Source: Massilia sp. erpn (lineage in GTDB: Bacteria; Pseudomonadota; Gammaproteobacteria; Burkholderiales; Burkholderiaceae_D). From it: 64,000 nt of DNA. The notes beneath the pieces are model-generated. The model did not search any database. It worked only from the letters and a program-made list of their open reading frames with translations, and had not been told where the DNA came from. Positions within the stretch are counted from its first letter, which is position 1. Each line of letters begins with the position of its first letter. The stretch covers positions 3,658,001 through 3,722,000 of the forward strand of contig NZ_CP053748.1 of assembly GCF_024400215.1 (NCBI RefSeq), written 5' to 3'. Positions 56,397 to 64,000 of this stretch are shown one piece after another. Position numbers and translations under genes: made by a program.

Positions 56397-57533
56397 ATGC
56401 TGCGCCGCGCCATTCTGCTGCTTGCCTGTCTGCTTTGCCTGCATCCTGCCCGCGCCCAGACTCCGGCTCCGGCGCCCGATCCGCTTGATACGGTCGCCGT
56501 CTATCTCGTCCCCACCGAAAACTTCCCCGAGGTGCTGGCCGCCAATCTGGCGCGCATGCTGACGCGCGATACCGGCATCTGGGTCAAGGCTTCGCTGGCG
56601 GTGCCGATCGCGGACATGGCGCCGCTGGCCGGCAGCAACCAGTACGCGGCCGAAGACTTTTTCGAGAAGCTGCTGCCGCAAACCGAGAAGCTGCCTGGCG
56701 TGGGGCGCAAGACCTTGTTCCTGCTGCTGACCACGCGCGACCTGAATACCCGCTCGCAGAATTTCCGCTACCAGATCTCCTATTACAACAGCTTGCTGAA
56801 CATGTCGGTGATTTCGCTGGCGCGCCTGTTTAGCTACCAGGATGGCCAGCCGCTGATGGACGTCACGGCGGCCACCCGCTTTTACAAGATGTGCAAGCGC
56901 GCCATCGGCGAGGCGCGCCTGGGCTGGCAGCGCAGCGGCGATCCGTCCGATCTGATGTATGCGCCCATCATGAGCATCGAGGATCTGGACAAGATCGGCC
57001 TGGAACACAAGGGCGCCGCGCTGGCCGTGCCGGTGCAGCGGGTCGACCAGGTAGGCATCGCCACGGTGGATGGCGCCTACCAGATGGCGGTGCCGGCCAG
57101 CACGCTGACGCTCAGTGTTCCCGCGCTGGGCTTGAGCGTGCAGGAGAAAAAGGGCGATGCGCCACCGCGTTCCTTCGCCTTAAGCGGCCAGCAGGGGGCG
57201 CTGAGCATCGCCGGCAGCTTTGAATCGGTGCACAACTTCCGCGGCGCAGGCGCGGCATGGGATGCGGACCTGATCGAGATGAAGGCGCAGAGTGCGCCGG
57301 AGCCGAGCGACGCGGCGTTCGAAAATATCGGCGGCTGGAATGTCGTGCTGTACGACCAGCGCAGCATCAACAGCTCATCGATGCGCGCGCACTACGTGAA
57401 GGATGGCACCTGGATCGATCTGCGTCTGAGCCTGGTGAAAAAAGAAAAGCCGGCCGCGCGCCGCGAGGCTTTGCGTCAGCGTCTGAAGGCGATGACAGTA
57501 AGCGCCAGGAACGCTGGCGAGAGAAAGGAATAG
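56397..57533 (+). CDS. secreted metzincin-like protein lacking zinc ligands
   Basis: A 378-residue exported protein with a signal peptide (residues 1-20, LLLACLLCLHPARA). Residues 32-204 resemble archaemetzincin-like metzincins: VAVYLVPTENFPEVLAANLARML, NQYAAEDFFEKLL, MSVISLARLF, then RAIGEARLGWQRSGDPSDLMYAPI. The last segment aligns with HEIGHxLGWxHSGDPSxLMYAP, keeping the glycines and Met-turn (M187) but replacing every zinc ligand and the catalytic Glu (H to R168, E to A169, H to E172, H to R179). The C-terminal part (about 210-378) is beta-rich and unknown. The next gene starts 2 bp later. Likely a non-catalytic binding protein. Confidence 0.6.
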   Translation: MLRRAILLLACLLCLHPARAQTPAPAPDPLDTVAVYLVPTENFPEVLAANLARMLTRDTGIWVKASLAVPIADMAPLAGSNQYAAEDFFEKLLPQTEKLPGVGRKTLFLLLTTRDLNTRSQNFRYQISYYNSLLNMSVISLARLFSYQDGQPLMDVTAATRFYKMCKRAIGEARLGWQRSGDPSDLMYAPIMSIEDLDKIGLEHKGAALAVPVQRVDQVGIATVDGAYQMAVPASTLTLSVPALGLSVQEKKGDAPPRSFALSGQQGALSIAGSFESVHNFRGAGAAWDADLIEMKAQSAPEPSDAAFENIGGWNVVLYDQRSINSSSMRAHYVKDGTWIDLRLSLVKKEKPAARREALRQRLKAMTVSARNAGERKE

Positions 57534-57535
57534 TC

Positions 57536-57958
57536 ATGGCTATCAGCGACGATCTGCAGGACATCGCCTTATTCCGCAGCCCCCAGTTCACGCCATTTCT
57601 GCCGGACGACTGCCAGGCCAACCCTGGCGTCTACGGCGCGGAACTGGCCTACTGGCTGGCGAGTGAGCTGGCGCAGCGCAAGCTCATTACCAGCTATCCG
57701 CTGGCGGAGGACTGGGGCTGGCTGCTGAGTTACGAGACTTCCTCGGGCGATGAGTTTTCCCTCCACTGCGGCAATGAGGAGGGCAGCAGGGATAAATGGC
57801 TGATATCGCTGCGCCGTCACGCGCATGGCCTGTTTGGGCGCGACAAGCCTGCGTTTGCCGAAGCGGCTGCGCTGGTGGAAGGCATCCGGGCGGTACTGCT
57901 TTCCAGTGCCGCCATCGCGGAGCTGGAATGGCTGGCCGGGGAGTCCGGCCAGCATTGA
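57536..57958 (+). CDS. hypothetical protein
   Basis: A 140-residue acidic soluble protein. It contains FRSPQFTPFLPDDCQANPGVYGAELAYWLASELAQR, a conserved-looking opening, and PLAEDWGWLLSYE at about residue 56, a pattern seen in small uncharacterised proteobacterial proteins. No signal peptide. AAAGGA precedes the ATG, which lies 2 bp after the metzincin-like gene, so the two are probably cotranscribed. Function not recognised. Confidence 0.7.
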   Translation: MAISDDLQDIALFRSPQFTPFLPDDCQANPGVYGAELAYWLASELAQRKLITSYPLAEDWGWLLSYETSSGDEFSLHCGNEEGSRDKWLISLRRHAHGLFGRDKPAFAEAAALVEGIRAVLLSSAAIAELEWLAGESGQH

Positions 57959-57970
57959 TGCGCTGGACTG

Positions 57971-58546
57971 TCAGCGCAGCCAGGTCGGCATGCTCAGCAC
58001 ATGCGCCTGTTCATAGCTCTTGGGCAGGGCATACTCCACCTGGCCCGGAACGCCGGCCAGCGCTTCGTAGCGCACGGTCAGCTTCGACACTTTTTCGCCG
58101 GTCTGGTTATACACCGCAGCTACCTGGCCCGAGGCCAGCATGGACGCCAGCAGATAGTTGGAATCGCCCGGGATGCCGCCGTTGATGCGTTCGCAGCCAT
58201 GGTGGTCCAGCTGGGTCGAGGCGGCATTCAGGATGCCCAGGGCGCGGCGCTCCAGCAGATTGCCGCGCAGGCCCATACGCTCGTTCAGCGCATCCTGCTC
58301 GCCGTTCTGCACCAGGTGCTGCAGCAGGCGGCGCGACATCAGCAAGGTGGTGTTGCTGCGCTCCGGCACGTAGGAGATGCAGGGGCGCGCCGGTTCGCGC
58401 TGCAAGTCCACATTGAAGACCAGCTTGGGCGACTGGGCCGATTGCGGCTCGACGAACTGCGGTGCTTGCAGGCGCTCGGCGTCTCCCGAAACGGCGCAGC
58501 CGGCCAGCGGCAGGGCAAGCAGAAGGATAGGTTGCAAATACTTCAT
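57971..58546 (-). CDS. hypothetical lipoprotein
   Basis: A 191-residue lipoprotein with signal MKYLQPILLLALPLAGC; the lipobox LAGC ends at about residue 17. The mature part has two further Cys (about residues 57 and 118) that could form a disulfide. ATG 58546 is chosen over the in-frame ATG at 58570 because AAAGG precedes it and it gives a proper signal sequence. It converges on the preceding hypothetical gene. No family recognised. Confidence 0.72.
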   Translation of the reverse strand: MKYLQPILLLALPLAGCAVSGDAERLQAPQFVEPQSAQSPKLVFNVDLQREPARPCISYVPERSNTTLLMSRRLLQHLVQNGEQDALNERMGLRGNLLERRALGILNAASTQLDHHGCERINGGIPGDSNYLLASMLASGQVAAVYNQTGEKVSKLTVRYEALAGVPGQVEYALPKSYEQAHVLSMPTWLR

Positions 58547-58607
58547 TTTTTGGCCTTTATTAATTTGCATAAGTGCGAACTTTACACCAAAAGGCTTTGG
58601 CCGGCAC

Positions 58608-60314
58608 TTACTGACTCACAGCTTGCAAGGCACGTTCCAGCACCGGGTCGCGCCCGGCGCGCACATCGTCCAGCGTGGCATGGACTTCGATCTGCGGCGC
58701 GATGCCCAGGCCAACAAACTTGCCGCCATCGGGCAGCAGGTCGCGCTTGACGCAGATGCGCGCATTGCCGCCGCCCGGCAGCGGGAAGTGCAGCGCTTGC
58801 CCGGTGCTGCCGCCGGTGGCCGCGCCGACGGTGAGGCCGCGCTGCATGGCGCGGAAGGAGAGCACCATGTCCTCGGCGGCGGAATAGGTCTGCGGCCCGG
58901 TCAGCAGGACCACTGGGCCGGTGAAAGGATGTTTTTGCGTATGGCGGTAGGGCTCGCCGCCGCCGATCGGCAGCCAGTGGAAGTAGCTGCCGCTGCGGGC
59001 GCGCACCACGGCGCTGTCGATGCGCGCGTAGCTGGTGGCCACGGGAATGGGTTGCGCGCTCAGATGGCCGAGGATGCGCAAGCCGTCCTCGCCATTGCCG
59101 CCGCCGTTGTAGCGCAGGTCGAGGATCAGCGCCTTGGCCTGCATGATCTGCGGCAGCGCGTTGCGGAAGGATTCCAGGATCTCATCGCTTTCCAGGTGGC
59201 GGATGTCGACATAGGCGACGCCGCCCGCCAGCATGCGGAAGCTGAACGGCGCGGGCGCCTGCCAGTCGGTCCAGCCGGAACGCGCCAGGCTTTCCTCTCG
59301 CAGCACGCCGTCCTTGCCGCGCAGGCCGAGACGCACGGCTTTCTCCGCAGCGCCGGCCAGCAGCTGGTGTGTGTATAGGCGCACCTCGCGGTCCTGGGGC
59401 GAAGAGTAGCTGGCGAAAGGCGCGACGTGCTGCTCGGCATACTGCGTGACCGGCTGGCCGTCGATGCTGACGATTTCATCGCCCACCTGGACGCGGGCGG
59501 CGAGGCTGGCGCTGTGCACGCCGCGCACATAGACTTTTCCTGCGGCCAGCGCCGTGTCCAGCGGCGGCTTGGAAAAGAATTCCGCCATCAGCTCGCGCGG
59601 CGGATAGATATTCGTATGGCCGTCGCGCAGCAGGGGCGCCAGCTGCAGCATGACGCGGTAGTACTCGCGGGTGTCGCGCGCGGCGATCACCTTGCTCAGA
59701 TATTCCATGTACACCTTGTCCCAGTTCAGCGCCGGCACATTGTCGAAATGGGCGAAGCCATGGCGCGCTTCGGCCCAGAACAACGACAGTCCGGCCACGC
59801 GCTCTTCCAGCGACAGCTCCTCCTTGTAGATGGTGGCCAGGGCCTTGGTCTGCATGGCGCGTTCCGGCACATAGGCCGTCGCCAGCACGGCCTTGAAGCG
59901 CGGCTCTTCGCGCAGGCTGGCAAAGCTGGGCGCCTCGCGCAGTGCCCGGCGCAGCTGCGGCAGCCAGGCCAGGGTTTGCATATCCTCCAGCGCCGCCAGG
60001 GCTTCATCCTTGCGGCCCAGGCGCGCATGGATTTCGGCGCGCGCCAGTTGCAGATTCAGGCGCTCATTGAGCAGGGTGGCGGAGCCATTCATGCGTTCGC
60101 GGTTGGCGTTCAGCCAGTCCAGGCCTGCATTGAGCTGGCGTGCGGCTTGCTGCAAATCGGCGGTGCTGGCGTTCGGACCGCTCAAGTCTTCGATGGCCTC
60201 GCGCATCTGGCTCAACTGGGTGCTGCTGGTGATGGGGGGATTTGGCTGGTCCGCCGCGAGGGCCGGGACGGTGAGACTGAGGATCAGCGCCAGGGCGGCG
60301 TAGGGTGGGAACAT
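58608..60314 (-). CDS. S41-family peptidase (C-terminal processing protease-like)
   Basis: A 568-residue exported serine protease. Signal peptide at about residues 1-20 (ALALILSLTVPALAA). A helical N-terminal region (about 25-240) precedes a PDZ domain (about 262-300, YVRGVHSASLAARVQVGDEIVSIDGQPV) and the tail-specific protease domain: LILDLRYNGGGNGEDGLRIL (about 395-415), FTGPVVLLTGPQTYSAAEDMVLSF with the catalytic Ser in YSAAED (about 480). It is a single gene. The substrate is unknown. Confidence 0.88.
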   Translation of the reverse strand: MFPPYAALALILSLTVPALAADQPNPPITSSTQLSQMREAIEDLSGPNASTADLQQAARQLNAGLDWLNANRERMNGSATLLNERLNLQLARAEIHARLGRKDEALAALEDMQTLAWLPQLRRALREAPSFASLREEPRFKAVLATAYVPERAMQTKALATIYKEELSLEERVAGLSLFWAEARHGFAHFDNVPALNWDKVYMEYLSKVIAARDTREYYRVMLQLAPLLRDGHTNIYPPRELMAEFFSKPPLDTALAAGKVYVRGVHSASLAARVQVGDEIVSIDGQPVTQYAEQHVAPFASYSSPQDREVRLYTHQLLAGAAEKAVRLGLRGKDGVLREESLARSGWTDWQAPAPFSFRMLAGGVAYVDIRHLESDEILESFRNALPQIMQAKALILDLRYNGGGNGEDGLRILGHLSAQPIPVATSYARIDSAVVRARSGSYFHWLPIGGGEPYRHTQKHPFTGPVVLLTGPQTYSAAEDMVLSFRAMQRGLTVGAATGGSTGQALHFPLPGGGNARICVKRDLLPDGGKFVGLGIAPQIEVHATLDDVRAGRDPVLERALQAVSQ

Positions 60315-60414
60315 CGTTGTGTAAGCTGGCCGGAAAAGGCGCAGCTTACACGATGCAAGTAGGATGAAATCCTCGCTTTGTCACAAGCGAGGAAAACTTC
60401 TGGCGGGCAGGGTA

Positions 60415-62031
60415 TCAGCGGCGCAGGGCCAGCGCGGTGCCGGCGGTGCGGCCGCGCGCTTGCGCGCCGATGCTGGCGCTGGCGCCATCAACCTTGAACA
60501 CGCTGACCACTTCTTCCAGCGCGGCGGCCTGGTCCTGCATGGCGCCGGCGGCAGCGGCCGCTTCTTCCACCAGGGCGGCATTCTGCTGGGTCACTTCGTC
60601 CATCTGCGCCACGGCTTGGTTGATCTGCTCGATACCCGAGCTTTGCTCTTCGCCGGCAGCCATGATCTCGGCCATGATGTCGGTCACGCGACTCACGCTG
60701 GAGACGATTTCATCCATCGTGGAACCGGCTTTGTCGACCAGGGCGGCGCCCGCGTCCACATTGTCCACCGAGGCGGAGATCAGTTCCTTGATTTCCTTGG
60801 CGGCGGCGGCCGAACGTTGCGCCAGATTGCGCACCTCGGAGGCCACCACGGCGAAGCCGCGGCCCTGTTCACCGGCGCGCGCCGCTTCCACGGCGGCATT
60901 CAGCGCCAGGATATTGGTCTGGAAGGCGATGCCGTCGATGACCGAGATGATGTCCACGATGCGCTTGGACGATTCGTTGATGGCGCCCATGGTTTCCACC
61001 ACTTGCGACACGATCTGGCCGCCTTTGACGGCGACGTCGGAAGCCGAGACGGCCAGTTGGTTGGCCTGGCGCGCGTTGTCGGCGTTCTGGCGCACGGTGG
61101 AAGTCAGTTCTTCCAGCGAGGACGCGGTTTCCTCCAGGCTCGATGCCTGCTGTTCGGTGCGGCTCGACAGGTCCATATTGCCGTCGGCGATCTCGGTGCT
61201 GGCCTGGGCGATGGCGCTGCTGCCTTCACGCACGCTGCGCACGGTGCCCGACAGTTGCTGCTGCATCTTGGCCAGGCCGGCCAGCAGCAGGCCCATTTCA
61301 TCCTGGCGCTTGATTTCGATGCGGTCGGCCAGATTGCCGGCGGCCATCTGGTCGAAGTGGCCCAGCAGCTGGCGCAGCGGATGCATGATGGCTTTCATCA
61401 GGGTGATGCCCGAAACCACCATCAGGATGGCGCCGACCACGATCGCGCCCAGCGAAATGCTGACCAGGGTTTCGTACAGGCTCTGGCTGTGCTTATAGTT
61501 TTCTTCGGCGGCCTTGAGCTGGAAGTCGTCGAGCTTTTCCGAGCTGGCGTTAAAGCCGCGGTACAGGAGGGTCATCTTTTTCGAGGCCAGCTCGTCGACC
61601 AGTTCAGCGTTGTTCTGCTCCAGCGCCTTGCCCAGGGCCAGCAGGCCTTCGTTAATGTATTGCTTGCGCTTTTCGTCCAGGTCGGCGGACAGTGCTTTCT
61701 CTTCGGCCGACTGGGGCAGGGCCAGGTAGCGCTGCCAGCTCTTGTCGGCATCGGCGACATATTCGCCGGCGCGCTTGACCAGGTTGCCCGCATCGGCGGC
61801 ATCCGGGTGGAACACCACGCGGTCCAGGGTGAAGCGGGCGCGGTTCAGGGAGTTCTTGGCGTGGCCGATGGCGATGCTCGACACCAGCTGGTTCGAGTAC
61901 ACATCGTTCAGCGCCAGGTTGATCGACTTCATGCCATACATGCCGAGGCCACCGAGGGACAGGATCAGCAGTCCCAGGAAAGCGAGAGTGGCAATAAGAC
62001 GTGTGCGTATGGATAGTTTATTCAACATCAT
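60415..62031 (-). CDS. methyl-accepting chemotaxis protein
   Basis: A 538-residue chemoreceptor. TM1 at about residues 12-32, a four-helix-bundle ligand domain to about 185, TM2 at about 190-212, a HAMP domain to about 265 (MHPLRQLLGHFDQMAAGNLADRIE), then the signalling domain with hairpin tip EQGRGFAVVASEVRNLAQRSAAAAKEI (about residue 395). The C-terminus has an Ala-rich tail without a CheR-binding pentapeptide. No che genes are nearby. Its 5' leader holds nested inverted repeats. Confidence 0.93.
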   Translation of the reverse strand: MMLNKLSIRTRLIATLAFLGLLILSLGGLGMYGMKSINLALNDVYSNQLVSSIAIGHAKNSLNRARFTLDRVVFHPDAADAGNLVKRAGEYVADADKSWQRYLALPQSAEEKALSADLDEKRKQYINEGLLALGKALEQNNAELVDELASKKMTLLYRGFNASSEKLDDFQLKAAEENYKHSQSLYETLVSISLGAIVVGAILMVVSGITLMKAIMHPLRQLLGHFDQMAAGNLADRIEIKRQDEMGLLLAGLAKMQQQLSGTVRSVREGSSAIAQASTEIADGNMDLSSRTEQQASSLEETASSLEELTSTVRQNADNARQANQLAVSASDVAVKGGQIVSQVVETMGAINESSKRIVDIISVIDGIAFQTNILALNAAVEAARAGEQGRGFAVVASEVRNLAQRSAAAAKEIKELISASVDNVDAGAALVDKAGSTMDEIVSSVSRVTDIMAEIMAAGEEQSSGIEQINQAVAQMDEVTQQNAALVEEAAAAAGAMQDQAAALEEVVSVFKVDGASASIGAQARGRTAGTALALRR

Positions 62032-62113
62032 TGATTCCGTTCGATTGTGTGGCGGCTCCAGCGGAGGGAGCGCAGTTCAGAGGGCGATGCGGAAAAAGGT
62101 GCTCGCATCGCTG

Positions 62114-62207
62114 CGGTCTTCGCTGCGCTTCAGTGGGGTAGTAGGAAAGGCCGCGCGCGTACTTTTGCGGATTTGAATTGAAAAGTACATTTATGTAGCG
62201 AAGACCG
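62114..62207. repeat. nested inverted repeats in chemoreceptor leader
   Basis: CGGTCTTCGCT (62114-62124) is perfectly complementary to AGCGAAGACCG (62197-62207). Inside, GTACTTTT (62159-62166) is perfectly complementary to AAAAGTAC (62181-62188), with a 14-base loop. Both pairs share a common axis in the 5' region of the chemoreceptor gene on the minus strand. Confidence 0.6.
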
Positions 62208-62278
62208 ACAGTCTATCACGAAAGTTTCCATCTGGCAATTACTTGATGGGAATTGTCGGGCTTTTCGGCTGCCACAAA

Positions 62279-62300
62279 CCGGGCCAAAAACACGGCCCGG
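62279..62300 (-). terminator. hairpin after sigma-54 regulator
   Basis: CCGGGCC and GGCCCGG form a perfect 7-bp stem with an 8-base loop, six bases beyond the stop of the regulator gene. On the minus strand the following bases (TTTGTGG) give only a weak U-run. Confidence 0.5.
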
Positions 62301-62305
62301 CAGTA

Positions 62306-63646
62306 TCAGCGGAAGTCTTCCGCCACCAGCTTATATTTCTGTAGCTTGTGATACAGGGTTTGCTTGGGCAGGCCAAGCGCGACGCAGGCGTCGGCCACAT
62401 TGCCTTTGCTGCGGCGCAGTTCCAGTTCGATCAGCGCGCGCTCGAAAGCGTTCACCTGTTCGGACAGCGGCAGCGCTTCGGCGGCAGCGCTGGCCGTCAG
62501 CGGGCCGTCGCCGCCCGCCAGTCCCAGCACGAAGCGGTCAGCCACATTGCGCAGCTCGCGCACATTGCCGGGCCAGGCGTGCGCCATCAGCGCCTGCATC
62601 TGCGCGGCCGAGACCATGGGCGCGGCGCGCTGGTAGCGTCCCGCTGCATCGAGCACGAAGTGTTCGAACAGCAGCGGGATATCTTCGCGCCGCTCGCGCA
62701 GCGGCGGCAGGTTCAGCACGATCAGATTGAGGCGGTAATACAGGTCGCTGCGGAAGCGGCCCTGGTCCGACATTTCCTTCAAATCGCCCTTGGCTGCCGC
62801 GATCACGCGCACATTGACGGGCACCGGCTGGTTCGATCCCAGCCTTTCGATATAGCGCTCCTGCAGCACGCGCAGCATCTTCACCTGCAAGGGTAGCGGC
62901 AGGCTTTCGATCTCGTCGAGGAAGAGCGAGCCGCGCTCGGCGTGTTCGATCTTGCCCACCTGGCGCTTGGCCGCGCTGGTGAAAGCGCCCGCCTCGTGGC
63001 CGAACAATTCGCTCTCGAAGATATGCTCGGGCACCGCGCCGCAGTTGATGGCGACGAAGTTGTATTTGCCGCGTTCGCTGAACTGGTGCAGGCAGCGCGC
63101 CACCATTTCCTTGCCGGTGCCGGTTTCGCCGTAGATCAGCACATCGGCCGGCTGGCCCGCCACCTCCAGGATCACGCGGCGCAGCGCCTGCATGGCGGGC
63201 GAATTGCCCAGCAGCGTGGCGTCGATGCCTTCGCTGTGTTCCAGCTTGCGGCGCAGCGTGTGCACTTCCAGCTGCAGGGCGCGCATTTCGGCGGCGCGGT
63301 GCACCACCTCGGCCAGTTGTTCGGAAGAGTAGGGTTTTTCGATGAAGTCGTAGGCGCCGTCCTGCATGGCCTGCACCGCCATGGCGATGTCGCCGTGGCC
63401 CGTCACCAGGATCACGGGCAGGCCGGGATCGGCCGCCTTCACTGCCGACAGCAATTCCAGGCCACTCATGCCGGGCAGGCGCACGTCCGTCACCAGTACG
63501 GCCGGATAATCGGCCGTCAGCAGTGCGGCGGCCGGTTCGGCGCGGTCGAAGCTGCGCACCTCGAAGCCGGCCAGGTCCAGCGCCTGCGCGCTGCCTTCCA
63601 GAACGGTGGGGTCGTCTTCGACCAGGATAATCTGTATGCCCTTCAT
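62306..63646 (-). CDS. sigma-54-dependent response regulator (DctD-like)
   Basis: A 446-residue NtrC-family activator: receiver domain (residues 1-120, phospho-acceptor D54 in VLVTDVRLPGMSG), AAA+ domain (about 140-375; Walker A GETGTGKE at 173-180, Walker B GSLFLDEIE) and a C-terminal Fis-type HTH (KGNVADACVALGLPKQTLYHKL). The sigma-54 contact loop reads GAFTSA (220-225) instead of the canonical GAFTGA. It is coupled to the kinase gene (TGATG); a GTG at 63649 is an alternative start. Domain order and partner resemble the DctB/DctD dicarboxylate system, but no transporter gene is in view. Confidence 0.92.
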   Translation of the reverse strand: MKGIQIILVEDDPTVLEGSAQALDLAGFEVRSFDRAEPAAALLTADYPAVLVTDVRLPGMSGLELLSAVKAADPGLPVILVTGHGDIAMAVQAMQDGAYDFIEKPYSSEQLAEVVHRAAEMRALQLEVHTLRRKLEHSEGIDATLLGNSPAMQALRRVILEVAGQPADVLIYGETGTGKEMVARCLHQFSERGKYNFVAINCGAVPEHIFESELFGHEAGAFTSAAKRQVGKIEHAERGSLFLDEIESLPLPLQVKMLRVLQERYIERLGSNQPVPVNVRVIAAAKGDLKEMSDQGRFRSDLYYRLNLIVLNLPPLRERREDIPLLFEHFVLDAAGRYQRAAPMVSAAQMQALMAHAWPGNVRELRNVADRFVLGLAGGDGPLTASAAAEALPLSEQVNAFERALIELELRRSKGNVADACVALGLPKQTLYHKLQKYKLVAEDFR

Positions 63647-64000
63647 CACGCTGTCTCCTGCTGTGCTGTTTTTAGTTCTATCACGAAGCGCGCGCCTTCT
63701 TCCACTTCGTCTGCCTTCAGCAAGCCGCCGAATTCCCGCACGATCTGTTCGGAAATCGCCAGTCCCAATCCCAGCCCCTGTCCCTGCGGCTTGGTGGTGT
63801 AGAAGGGTTCGAACAGGCGCGCGCGCGCCTCGTCCGTCAGACCGGGGCCGGTATCGGCCACCCGTATTACCACGCGCTCCTTGTCGCTGTACACATCCAG
63901 CGTCAGGCGCCGGCGCGTGCTGCCGGCCATGGAGTCAAGGGCATTGGTCAGGAGGTTGAGCAGCACCTGCTCCAGTCGGTTGCTGTCGCACAGCGCATAC
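63646..64000 (-). CDS. sensor histidine kinase, C-terminal part (cut by window edge)
   Basis: The frame enters at the right edge and ends at 63646. Residues visible form an HATPase domain: N-box NRLEQVLLNLLTNALDSM, G1 box VADTGPGL, F-box LFEPFYTTK and G2 box GQGLGLGLAISEQIVREFGG. It overlaps or abuts the response-regulator gene, forming a two-component pair. The sensor part lies outside the window, so the signal is unknown. Confidence 0.9.
   Translation of the reverse strand, partial: YALCDSNRLEQVLLNLLTNALDSMAGSTRRRLTLDVYSDKERVVIRVADTGPGLTDEARARLFEPFYTTKPQGQGLGLGLAISEQIVREFGGLLKADEVEEGARFVIELKTAQQETA

Overview
The window looks like chromosomal DNA of a GC-rich betaproteobacterium of the order Burkholderiales, most like Oxalobacteraceae (Massilia, Duganella or Janthinobacterium type). 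This rests on gene order and protein style: a complete isc operon, an ECF-type sigma / DUF3619 / DUF3106 / RDD cluster, an ilvB-ilvH-ilvC ... pssA-leuA ... rpsO-pnp block, and a Burkholderiales-type porin. No rRNA, tRNA, CRISPR array, transposase or phage gene was seen. The window is mostly ordinary core and near-core chromosome.

Layout. 1-3210 (minus): a DUF2760 protein followed by two tandem Hsp70-family ATPases, the second cut by the window edge. 3357-5136 (plus): a perfect LexA-type box in front of a radical SAM (SplB-like, PA0069-family) gene, then two small membrane proteins. 5122-8943: a ChaC-like enzyme, a LysR regulator, and a divergent VOC / fumarylacetoacetase / maleylacetoacetate isomerase operon for aromatic ring breakdown. 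9004-14464: an ABC-2 exporter pair, a LysR regulator, a Tat-exported agmatine-deiminase-like enzyme and a GT9 glycosyltransferase. 14525-23755 (minus): a membrane diguanylate cyclase, a four-gene MacAB-like ABC exporter and a large hybrid histidine kinase. 23867-25149: an unknown Cys-containing protein and an unusual uracil-DNA glycosylase homologue.

25227-32474 is the isc Fe-S assembly operon (iscR-S-U-A-hscB-hscA-fdx-iscX), preceded by an IscR type-1-like operator and followed by a methyltransferase and a pseudouridine synthase. 32992-40948 is an aminoethylphosphonate (AEP) module: porin, divergent phnS-T-U uptake genes, phnW, phnX and a GntR regulator, with two candidate operators in the divergent promoter region. 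40986-43364 is the sigma-factor operon. 43365-52676 holds branched-chain amino acid synthesis (ilvB, ilvH, ilvC, leuA) with a PafA-like phosphatase, a SIMPL protein and pssA. 52797-55890 carries a BamE-like lipoprotein, rpsO and pnp. 56001-64000 holds a cupin, a degenerate metzincin-like secreted protein, small unknowns, an S41 protease, a chemoreceptor and a sigma-54 two-component pair cut by the window edge.

The points most worth a second look are the pseudo-metzincin at 56397-57533, the uracil-DNA glycosylase homologue lacking the family catalytic Asp, paired palindromic repeats after ilvC and leuA, a 140-bp imperfect inverted repeat before the SIMPL gene, nested inverted repeats in the chemoreceptor leader, and alternative pairings in the ilvB leader. 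All statements come from reading the sequence; no database search was run.
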